From CAZGSN01 sp964371655 (GTDB taxonomy: Bacteria; Desulfobacterota; Binatia; HRBIN30): a stretch of 64,000 nucleotides of DNA. The position numbers were made by a program, and so were the translations under genes. The notes below the pieces were generated by a model. That model had not been told where the DNA came from. It was given only the letters and a program-made list of their open reading frames with translations, and made no database searches. The DNA lies in NCBI GenBank assembly GCA_964371655.1, contig CAYJOD010000021.1, positions 21,687 through 85,686 on the forward strand. The letters are read 5' to 3'. Below, in pieces: positions 48,317 through 55,521 of the stretch. Every line of letters begins with the position of its first letter. Position 1 is the first letter of the stretch.

Positions 48317-49732
48317 ATGAACATCCTCGCCATTGATCAAGGTACGTCGAGCACCAAGGCACTGGTGTGCGCTCCCGACGGAGGCATCCTCTCGCAGGTC
48401 GAGGTGCCGGTCGGATCGTCGGCGCACGGCAGCGATGGCGTCGAGCAAGACCCGGAGGAGCTGTGGTCTTCCGTGCTCAGCGCGGGGCGACAGGCTTTGG
48501 CCGAGGCCGGCGGCGATGTCGCGGCCGTGGCGCTGGCAAACCAAGGGGAGACCGTCCTGGCGTGGGATCGCAACAGCGCCAAGCCGCTGTCGGCCGCGAT
48601 CTCTTGGCAAGATCGGCGTTCGCTGCGCATCTGCGACCGTCTGGCGGCGCACGGCGAGTGGCTGCGGTCGACGACCGGGCTGCCCTTGGATCCGTATTTC
48701 TCCGCACCCAAGATCGCCTGGCTGCGCGAGTCGGTCACCAAGGACGGTGTGTGCACAACGACCGATGCGTGGCTGCTGGCGCGCCTCAGCGGCGCCTTCG
48801 TCACCGACGCGGCGACGGCATCACGCACGTTACTGCTCGATCTCGATTCCGGTGCGTGGTCGGAGCCGGCTTGCGCGCTCTTCGCCATCGATCCGCAGCA
48901 GCTTCCACGGGTTGTCCCGTGCGCCGGAGTCGTCGGCGAAACCACGGCGTTTGGGCCGCGGCTCGCGCTCAGCGGCCTCGCCGTCGATCAACAGGCCGCA
49001 CTGTTCGGGGAGAGCTGCCATGCGCCGGGCCAAGCCAAGTGCACGTACGGCACCGGCGCTTTCCTTCTCACCACCATTGGCCTCCAGGCGCGGCGTTCGA
49101 CCAACGCGCTGGCGACGTGTGTGGCGTGGCGAGTTGGCGATCAGCTGACGTACTGCCTCGACGGCCAGGTATACGCGGCGGGCGCAGCGGTGACGTGGCT
49201 GATGAGAACTGGGATCATCGGCAGCGCCAGCGCGTTGGACAGCTGCGGTGCCGGCGACAGCGAAGTCGTATTCGTACCGGCCTTGGCCGGTCTCGCCGCT
49301 CCATTCTGGCGCCCGCAGGCGCGCGCGGTGTTCGCCGGCCTGTCCCTGGCGAGCGAACGTGTCGATCTCGTGCGCGCGGTCATCAACGGTATCGCCGCAC
49401 AAGTCGCGTGGCTTGCACGCGCGGTGGCCGAGGATCTCAGCCAAGCGCTGGCCTGCTTGCGCGTCGACGGCGGACTGACGCGATCGCGCGTGCTCATGCA
49501 AACCCAGGCTGATCTGCTGCAGATGCCGATCGAGGTCTACCCGTCGCCGCACGCCACCGCGCTCGGCGTCGCGGCGCTGGCACGACTCGGCCTCGGTGCC
49601 GTGAACATACCGGCAGCGGCCGTGGGGGCGTGGCAAGCGTCCGCGATCTACGAACCGCAGATCAGTCGCGACCAAGCCGAGTCGCGCCTGCGGCGCTGGC
49701 GGCAGGTCGTCGATGCCACGATGGAACTGTAG
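48317..49732 (+). CDS. FGGY-family carbohydrate kinase, glycerol-kinase-like
   Basis: 471 residues, slightly short for GlpK. ILAIDQGTSSTKALVCAPDG (phosphate loop), VALANQGETVLAWDRNSAKPLSAAISWQDRRS (sugar-site region), CTYGTGAFLLTTIG (adenosine/phosphate-2), FVPALAGLAAPFWRPQARAVFAGLSL and LRVDGGLTRSRVLMQTQADLL. The GlpK-like AISWQDRR and PFW-AR-GL motifs and the two FAD enzymes downstream support glycerol. ATG at 48317. Separated from the FAD genes by the 327-bp inserted element. Confidence 0.85.
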   Translation: MNILAIDQGTSSTKALVCAPDGGILSQVEVPVGSSAHGSDGVEQDPEELWSSVLSAGRQALAEAGGDVAAVALANQGETVLAWDRNSAKPLSAAISWQDRRSLRICDRLAAHGEWLRSTTGLPLDPYFSAPKIAWLRESVTKDGVCTTTDAWLLARLSGAFVTDAATASRTLLLDLDSGAWSEPACALFAIDPQQLPRVVPCAGVVGETTAFGPRLALSGLAVDQQAALFGESCHAPGQAKCTYGTGAFLLTTIGLQARRSTNALATCVAWRVGDQLTYCLDGQVYAAGAAVTWLMRTGIIGSASALDSCGAGDSEVVFVPALAGLAAPFWRPQARAVFAGLSLASERVDLVRAVINGIAAQVAWLARAVAEDLSQALACLRVDGGLTRSRVLMQTQADLLQMPIEVYPSPHATALGVAALARLGLGAVNIPAAAVGAWQASAIYEPQISRDQAESRLRRWRQVVDATMEL

Positions 49733-49830
49733 AGGAGGCACCGACGACTCACTTCCAAACCCTATCGCCGGCTAGCGCTCGCAACCACGCCGGGATTCCG
49801 TTCTCGGTGTTGATGGCCCTCTCCCTAACC

Positions 49831-50157
49831 CACATCATTACACACAACTCGGCATGCACGCGTATCTGGATTCTGGACCCCGAAGGGGTCGGAGAAATTA
49901 GCCGGTGGTTGAGCGAAGCGATACCACCGGATCATAGGTGGCCCGTATTCCGCACCCCGGTAGGGGTGCAAGCACGACGTGCTCAGCGGAGCCACAAGGT
50001 TTGCGACAGCTGGCACCCCTACCGGGGTGCGCGATATCCGGCCCCATATCCGGTGGTATCGGCCTGCGGCCTCAACCACCGGCTAATCGCTGTCATCCCT
50101 CCGGGATTCTCCGGGACACGGGCTAAGGTAGGCCTTCGAGTTGTGTGTAATGATGTG
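49831..50157. mobile_element. 327-bp MITE-like element with perfect 20-bp TIRs, copy 2
   Basis: Left end 49831-49850 (CACATCATTACACACAACTC) and right end 50138-50157 are perfect inverted repeats. The interior matches copy 1 (3318-3660) throughout. Flanks both read CCCTAACC (49823-49830 and 50159-50166), so it sits in a CCCTCACCCTAACC repeat. It fills 49733-50206 together with the half repeat at 50158-50192. Confidence 0.88.
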
Positions 50158-50206
50158 ACCCTAACCCTCTCCCGCGCCGGAAGTGGCGCGGGGAGCTGGC
50201 TTGCGG

Positions 50207-51691
50207 ATGGTTGAGACCTTCGACGTCGCCATCGTTGGTGCCGGTGTTGTCGGCACGGCGATCGCGCGAGAGTTGGCGCGCTATGAGCTGAGCTGCGCGT
50301 TGATCGACGCGGCGGCGGACATAGGCAGCGGCACCAGCAAGGCGAACACGGCGATTTTACACACTGGCTTCGATGCCAAGGCCGACACTCTCGAGGCGCG
50401 GCTGGTGCGGCGCGGGCACCAGCTGCTCAACCACTACGGAGCGGAGCTTGGAATCCCGATCGAGCCTGTGGGCGCGCTGCTGATTGCCTGGGACGACGAG
50501 CAACTCGCGGCGCTTCCAAGCATTGCGGATGCGGCGGCACGCAACGGCTACGCCGCCGCACGCTGGGTGGGGCGCGACGAGCTCTATCGCCGCGAACCTC
50601 ATCTCGGCGCCGGCGCGCTCGGTGCCCTGGAGATCGCCGACGAAAGCATCATCTGTCCGTTCACGCCGCCTCTGGCCTTCGCGACGCAAGCGGTCGTCAA
50701 CGGAGTGCAGCTCTTTCTCGAAGCTCCGGTCGGCGCCGTGACCACCGACACCGATGGTGTGCATCATCTGTCGACACCTCGTGCTACGATCCGTAGCCGC
50801 TGGCTGGTGAACGCCGCCGGTCTCTACTCCGACAGCATCGATCGGCTCCTCGGCCACGACGACTTCACGGTGACGCCGCGGCGCGGTGAGCTCATCGTGT
50901 TCGACAAGCTGGCGCGGCCACTGCTCAACCACATCCTGCTGCAGGTGCCGACCAAGCTGAGCAAGGGCGTGCTCGTCAGCCCGACGGTGTTCGGCAACGT
51001 CTTGCTCGGCCCGACCGCGGTCGACATCGACGATCGCCGTGCCACCGCCTCGACCGCGAGTGGCCTGGCGTTGCTGCAAGAGCGCGGCGCGCGCATCCTA
51101 CCCGCCTTGGCACGCGAGGAGGTCACCGCGGTGTATGTCGGCTTGCGTGCCGCCACCGAGCACGGCGATTACCAAATCCGCTTCCGTCCCCAGCAACGCT
51201 ACGCTTGTGTCGGCGGTATCCGCTCGACCGGCTTGTCGGCATCGATGGCGATCGCGGAGCATGTGGTCGAGGGTCTGCGCGACGCCGGCTTGGATCTTTC
51301 CCGGCAGCGCGAGCTACGCAGCGTACGCATGCCGAACATCGGCGAGGCGCGCTTGCGGCCGTATCAGGACGCCGCGGCGATCGCGGCGAATCCAGACTAC
51401 GGCCGTGTGCTCTGTCACTGCGAGCGGGTGACGCGGGGTGAGATCGTCGACGCCACGCATGCGGTCATCCCGGCGCGCAGCCTCGACGCGTTGCGCCGGC
51501 GCACGCGCGCCCTGCTCGGCCGCTGTCAGGGATTCTATTGCATGGCCGAAGTGGCAAACGTGGTGGCGAGCGAGATGGGTTGCTCGATGGAGTCGCTGCT
51601 GGGGCTCGGAGGGCGCCCCGCCGCGCGCCCCTCCGGTGATGCCGAGGCACTCGTAGAGTCGCACGGCCATACCTCCAAGGACGCCAAGTAG
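50207..51691 (+). CDS. FAD-dependent glycerol-3-phosphate dehydrogenase-like protein with [2Fe-2S] C-terminus
   Basis: 494 residues. N-terminal Rossmann VAIVGAGVVGTAIARELARYELS, DIGSGTSKANTAILHTGFDAK (GlpD/GlpA family), FAD-domain end YVGLRAATEHGDYQIR and GGIRSTGLSASMAIAEHVVEGL, and a C-terminal BFD-like domain with VLCHCERVTRGEI and LLGRCQGFYCMAEV (four Cys for [2Fe-2S]). Oxidises glycerol-3-phosphate to DHAP. ATG at 50207; the preceding 50 bp are repeat DNA, so the original leader has been replaced. Overlaps nothing; the next gene starts 1 nt after the stop. Confidence 0.85.
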   Translation: MVETFDVAIVGAGVVGTAIARELARYELSCALIDAAADIGSGTSKANTAILHTGFDAKADTLEARLVRRGHQLLNHYGAELGIPIEPVGALLIAWDDEQLAALPSIADAAARNGYAAARWVGRDELYRREPHLGAGALGALEIADESIICPFTPPLAFATQAVVNGVQLFLEAPVGAVTTDTDGVHHLSTPRATIRSRWLVNAAGLYSDSIDRLLGHDDFTVTPRRGELIVFDKLARPLLNHILLQVPTKLSKGVLVSPTVFGNVLLGPTAVDIDDRRATASTASGLALLQERGARILPALAREEVTAVYVGLRAATEHGDYQIRFRPQQRYACVGGIRSTGLSASMAIAEHVVEGLRDAGLDLSRQRELRSVRMPNIGEARLRPYQDAAAIAANPDYGRVLCHCERVTRGEIVDATHAVIPARSLDALRRRTRALLGRCQGFYCMAEVANVVASEMGCSMESLLGLGGRPAARPSGDAEALVESHGHTSKDAK

Positions 51692-51692
51692 G

Positions 51693-52937
51693 ATGCCCGA
51701 GACCATCTGCGACGTGCTCATCATCGGCGCCGGACCCGCCGGGTTGGCGGCGGCGATCGAGCTGCGTCGGGGTGGAGTTCGCGAGGTCATCGTCGTCGAT
51801 CGCGAAGCCGATGCCGGCGGAATTCCGTGGCACTGCCGGCACACGGGTTTCGGCATTCGCGACCTGCATCTTCTGCTGAGCGGCCCGGCGTATGCGCAGC
51901 GTTACGTGCGACTGGCCGAGCGCGCCGGCGTCAGCGTGCGCACCTCGACGACGGTCACCGATTGGTGCGGTCCGACCAGCGTGCGGGTGACGAGCCCAGC
52001 CGGCATCGACACGATTCATGCTGGCGCCGTTGTACTCGCCACCGGCTGCCGCGAGCGCCCGCGTAGCGCGCGTCTGGTTCCCGGCGATCGCCCGCCGGGA
52101 GTGCTCACGACCGGAAGCTTGCAGCAGCTCATCTATCTCCATCGGCAGCGCGTCGGCGCACGCGCGCTGGTCGTCGGCGCCGAGCACGTTAGCTTCTCCG
52201 CGGTACTAACCCTGCACCACGGCGGCACACGCACGGTAGCCATGATTACCGAGCACCCGGTGCAGCAAGGCTACTGGCCGTTCAAGTTGATCACGGCCGG
52301 CCGCCTCGGTGTACCGGTGCTCACCTCGTCGCGCCTGGTTCGTATCCTCGGCAAGAGCCGCGTCGAAGCCGTCGAAGTTGCCGACCTCAACACCGGCACG
52401 TTGCAGACGATTGCCTGCGATACGGTCGTGTTCACCGGGGACTGGATCCCCGATCATGAGCTGGCGCGACGTGGCGGGGTGGCGATGAACGACGCGAACC
52501 TCGCGCCGTCGATCGATCAGGCATTGCGGACATCCACCCCTGGAGTGTTTGCAGCGGGCAACCTTGTGCATGCCGCCGAGACCGCGGACGTCGCGGCATT
52601 GAGCGGCCGCCATGCCGCGCGCAGCGTGTTGCGATTCCTCGCTGGCGAGCCCTGGCCGGGCGCGACCGTCATCCCGATCACCTGGGAGCCACCATTGCTA
52701 TGGGTTTCGCCGAGCGCATTCTCCGCGAGCGCCGAGACCGTCCCACACGGGCATTTCCTGCTGCGTGTACGCGAGCTCTGTCGCGACGCAACCCTGATGA
52801 TTCGCCAGGGCGATCGGGTCTTGTCACGGCAGAGGTATCGGCGGCTGATTCCGAACCGTTCGTTGCGCGCCCCGTCGCACTGGCTCGGGGTGGTAGACCC
52901 AGCCGGGGCCGCGATCTGTTTCAGCATCAATCGATGA
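51693..52937 (+). CDS. NAD(P)/FAD-dependent oxidoreductase, partner of GlpA-like protein
   Basis: 414 residues. FAD site VLIIGAGPAGLAAAIELRR, VVLATGCRERPRSARLVPGDRP, NAD-fold ALVVGAEHVSFSAVLTLHH and the final FAD strand TSTPGVFAAGNLVHAAETADVAALSGRHAA. In many bacteria glpK, a GlpA-like protein, this protein and a DUF1667 Cys protein form a unit. Here DUF1667 is missing, and instead the protein has about 85 additional C-terminal residues (ITWEPPLLWVSPSAFSAS to AICFSINR). Begins right after the GlpA-like stop. Confidence 0.82.
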   Translation: MPETICDVLIIGAGPAGLAAAIELRRGGVREVIVVDREADAGGIPWHCRHTGFGIRDLHLLLSGPAYAQRYVRLAERAGVSVRTSTTVTDWCGPTSVRVTSPAGIDTIHAGAVVLATGCRERPRSARLVPGDRPPGVLTTGSLQQLIYLHRQRVGARALVVGAEHVSFSAVLTLHHGGTRTVAMITEHPVQQGYWPFKLITAGRLGVPVLTSSRLVRILGKSRVEAVEVADLNTGTLQTIACDTVVFTGDWIPDHELARRGGVAMNDANLAPSIDQALRTSTPGVFAAGNLVHAAETADVAALSGRHAARSVLRFLAGEPWPGATVIPITWEPPLLWVSPSAFSASAETVPHGHFLLRVRELCRDATLMIRQGDRVLSRQRYRRLIPNRSLRAPSHWLGVVDPAGAAICFSINR

Positions 52938-52985
52938 GCGTCAGTACCGCTAGTAACAGCGGTGACAACGCCGCGGGCGCCTTCA

Positions 52986-53552
52986 CTACCGTCGCCAGAT
53001 TTTGGCGAGAGGGATCGCTAGACCCGGGAACAGTGAGGGGCGAAACGTCTGCGCGGCGGCGAGCTCGGCCTCGGCGACATATTGCCCGCGCTCCAAGACG
53101 AACGCGGTGAGCGTGTGCTTCTTGGGGTGGAGGATCCAGTAGTGCTGCACGCCGCTGCGTTCGTAGGCGTCCTTCTTAATCCCGCGATCGCGCGCTGAGG
53201 TTGAGGGCGACAGCACCTCGACGACCAGATCGGGAGCTCCAAAGACACCCTTGTCTTGGACAATCGACATCCTCGCCTTCGAGACAAAGGTGATATCGGG
53301 TTGCACCCCGCTTGGTTTCTCCAAAACCACGCCAACCGGGGAGAACCATATAATGCCAAGACCATGTTCGCTCACGTGTAGATGGAGAATGACGGCGAGA
53401 TTGCGGACCACGCTTTGGTGAATGATCTCCGGTGGCGGGCTCACATACACCTCCCCGTTGATAATCTCCCAGCGATTGCCATCGTCGGGGGCGTGCCAGA
53501 GATCGCGAAAGGTCAACGAGCGTTGTTGCGAGCTTCTTGCCGCGACGGCCAT
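52986..53552 (-). CDS. Uma2-family (DUF820) putative nuclease
   Basis: 188 residues. RWEIINGEVYVSPPPEIIHQSVVRNLAVIL, GVVLEKPSGVQPDITFVS, GAPDLVVEVLSPSTSARDRGIKKDAYERSGVQHYWIL: the E-x(n)-PD-EVLSPST-K order is the PD-(D/E)XK core of Uma2. Function unsettled; often multicopy. Alone on the minus strand, 48 nt from the end of the glycerol operon. Confidence 0.88.
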   Translation of the reverse strand: MAVAARSSQQRSLTFRDLWHAPDDGNRWEIINGEVYVSPPPEIIHQSVVRNLAVILHLHVSEHGLGIIWFSPVGVVLEKPSGVQPDITFVSKARMSIVQDKGVFGAPDLVVEVLSPSTSARDRGIKKDAYERSGVQHYWILHPKKHTLTAFVLERGQYVAEAELAAAQTFRPSLFPGLAIPLAKIWRR

Positions 53553-53791
53553 GTCGGGTCTCTTAGCACGGTCTCGACGCGATCGTCACCATGGTGCGGT
53601 CAGCCTATTATCTGACCCGCAGCGCGAGCTGAGTCGCCGGCGCGCGCGCCTGACTTTCTGTCAGGTGGTCTGGTTCGATCTGTCAGGTCCACGCTCGTCA
53701 GGGACCCCTGCCTCACTCACTGACGGTTAGATCCCGCGACCGCCGCGATTGGCACCGGGTGTGCAGTAGGAAGCACCAGGAGGTACGTGCC

Positions 53792-54118
53792 ATGCTCGGA
53801 GTTCTCGTCGGCGGGTTATTCGCGTTCTTGTTCGGAGCGATGGTGCTGGCTCTTTTCTTCGGAGCGCGCAGCGTCGAGGATCAGTTCAACGAGAGAGCGC
53901 AGGAGATCGAAAAGATTCGCGCCGAGGCCGCGCGCATCCCACGCTTCATCGTCGTCAGCCAGCCGCCGGCGCCCCATGCCGGGCCTCTCGACGAGAAACT
54001 CTTCTGGCAAGTGCAGCAATACCTGGACGCCGAGCAGCAGCTCGCCGACCAATTCGTCCTGCAGCCCTCGGTGGAGAGCCTCTACCGCGAGTCCGGCAGC
54101 AGGCCGACGCGTCACTAG
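53792..54118 (+). CDS. Small membrane-anchored protein at the head of the cytochrome operon
   Basis: 108 residues. One helix (MLGVLVGGLFAFLFGAMVLALFFGA), then a charged stretch (DQFNERAQEIEKIRAEAARIPR) and a soluble tail (LDEKLFWQVQQYLDAEQQLADQ). AGGAGGT precedes the ATG. Thirty-three bases upstream of the CNBD gene in the same direction, so probably the first gene of the electron-transfer operon. No family known. Confidence 0.6.
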   Translation: MLGVLVGGLFAFLFGAMVLALFFGARSVEDQFNERAQEIEKIRAEAARIPRFIVVSQPPAPHAGPLDEKLFWQVQQYLDAEQQLADQFVLQPSVESLYRESGSRPTRH

Positions 54119-54151
54119 GGCCGGGGCGCAGGGACGGTTGGAGATCGATCG

Positions 54152-54658
54152 GTGGATACCGCAGAACTTCGTCGGGCGACGATCTTCGGAGAGTTGGAGG
54201 ACACCGAGGTGGCGCGCCTCCTTGCCGTGGCACGTACGCAGCACTGTCACAAAGGTGAGTGCTTGTTCCTGCTCGGCGACCACGCCGACCGCCTTTACAT
54301 CGTGCTGAGCGGGAAGATGGAGCTCACCTTCCCGCTGTCGTTTGGTGGGGACGTGCGCGATGTCCTGGTCGAGTCGAAGACCCCGGGGAGCGCTCTCGGC
54401 TGGTCCGCCCTGGTCAAGCCGCACCGCTTCACGCTCTCGGCGCGCGCCGCGGAGACCTCGGAGCTGGCGACGTTTCTGCGCCAAGATCTGCTCCGCGTCT
54501 TCGAGGCCGAGCCGCGGATGGGTTACATCGTAATGCGACACGTTGCCGAAGTGGTCGGACGGCGTCTTCTTCAGGTGCAGGCTCTGTGGGCGCGCGAGCT
54601 CCAACGAGCCGTGACGGATTCACTCACCGCTTCGGCAGAGCCGCGGCGGTCAAAGTAG
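54152..54658 (+). CDS. Stand-alone cyclic-nucleotide-binding-domain protein
   Basis: 168 residues. CNBD fold: ELRRATIFGELEDTEVARLLAVAR, CHKGECLFLLGDHADRLYIVLSGKMELTF, SALGWSALVKPHRFTLSARAAETSELATFLRQDLLRVFEAEPRMGYIVMRHVAEVVGRRL. The canonical GE...R-A phosphate cassette is not kept (GWSALVKPHRF), so it may not bind cAMP. No DNA-binding domain. Its location 11 nt before a cytochrome gene suggests a sensor for the operon; similar proteins precede other anaerobic redox operons. GTG start. Confidence 0.8.
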   Translation: MDTAELRRATIFGELEDTEVARLLAVARTQHCHKGECLFLLGDHADRLYIVLSGKMELTFPLSFGGDVRDVLVESKTPGSALGWSALVKPHRFTLSARAAETSELATFLRQDLLRVFEAEPRMGYIVMRHVAEVVGRRLLQVQALWARELQRAVTDSLTASAEPRRSK

Positions 54659-54669
54659 GGAGGACAGCG

Positions 54670-55032
54670 ATGTCGAAGGTGCGCGGATTCACCAAGGGTG
54701 CGGCGGTTCTGGCCGCGGGCGTGTGGCTGGTCGGTTCAGCGGTGTCTGCCGCGCAGGCGCAGGACGCGACGGCGCAGTACGAGAAGAGCTGTAGCAACTG
54801 CCATGGGCCAAGCGGCAAGGGCGACGGCAAGGCGGGCAAGATGTTGAAGCCGCCACCCGCGGATCTCGGCGTCGTGCTCAAAGGACAGTCCGATGCCGAC
54901 ATCGCCAAGACCATCAAGGAAGGCGGCAAGGCCGTCGGCAAGTCGGCGATGATGCCCGCGTTCGGCACCAAGCTCAGCGACGATGAGATCAAGGGCCTCG
55001 TCGCTCACCTGAAGGGATTTTCCGCAAAATAG
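54670..55032 (+). CDS. Exported monohaem cytochrome c
   Basis: 120 residues. Signal peptide (GFTKGAAVLAAGVWLVGSAVSAAQAQ), haem motif CSNCH, distal Met in SAMMPAFGTKLSDDEIKGLVAHLK. Class I cytochrome c, an electron acceptor or donor for the complex encoded next. GGGAGGACAGCG before the ATG. The next start follows after 2 nt. Confidence 0.92.
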   Translation: MSKVRGFTKGAAVLAAGVWLVGSAVSAAQAQDATAQYEKSCSNCHGPSGKGDGKAGKMLKPPPADLGVVLKGQSDADIAKTIKEGGKAVGKSAMMPAFGTKLSDDEIKGLVAHLKGFSAK

Positions 55033-55034
55033 CC

Positions 55035-55514
55035 ATGCGCGCTCTCGCTCTCATTGTTGGTGGGATCCTTCTCGCGGCCTGCGAGAAATCGCCGCCGGTG
55101 GTTCAGCCGATCCAGTTCAGCCACAAGGCCCACATCGACAAGGGCCTGGTGTGCGACGGGTGTCACGAATCGGTTGAGAAAGCGGCCGCGGCCACTGTAC
55201 CGACGAAGGACACGTGCATGATGTGCCACCAGGGGGCGCTCACCGACAGTCCTGAGGAAGAAAAGGTACGGCAGTTTGCGGATAAGGGAGAGGAGATTCC
55301 CTGGCGGCGAATCTACCAGCTCCCTGAGCACATCTTCTTCTCGCACCGTCGACACGTGGCCGTAGCGGGAATCGAATGCGGTCAGTGTCACGGCGCGGTT
55401 GCCAGTCTGACGGTACCGGCTTCCTACCCACTCGTGACGCAGAGCATGGACTGGTGCCTCGGGTGCCACATGACGCGTGGCGCGACCCAAGACTGCATCC
55501 ACTGCCACCGGTGA
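55035..55514 (+). CDS. Pentahaem cytochrome c subunit of a Qrc/ACIII-like complex
   Basis: 159 residues. Short signal with lipobox LLAAC (C16), so membrane-anchored periplasmic. Five CxxCH motifs: CDGCH, CMMCH, CGQCH, CLGCH, CIHCH, and extra His residues (FSHKAHID, FFSHRRHVA) as sixth ligands, i.e. class III/c7 type with bis-His haems. Occupies the place of QrcA or ActA as electron acceptor from the quinone site. The stop is 7 nt before the next gene. Confidence 0.9.
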   Translation: MRALALIVGGILLAACEKSPPVVQPIQFSHKAHIDKGLVCDGCHESVEKAAAATVPTKDTCMMCHQGALTDSPEEEKVRQFADKGEEIPWRRIYQLPEHIFFSHRRHVAVAGIECGQCHGAVASLTVPASYPLVTQSMDWCLGCHMTRGATQDCIHCHR

Positions 55515-55521
55515 GGGGACC

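Noticed and set aside
49831..50157. RAYT/REPIN element
   Set aside because: REPINs lack long terminal inverted repeats and target duplications; this element has both, so a DDE-type MITE is the better description. No RAYT gene is present.
54152..54658. Crp/Fnr transcription factor
   Set aside because: Has only the cyclic-nucleotide-binding fold; a helix-turn-helix domain is missing and the length (168) leaves no room for it.
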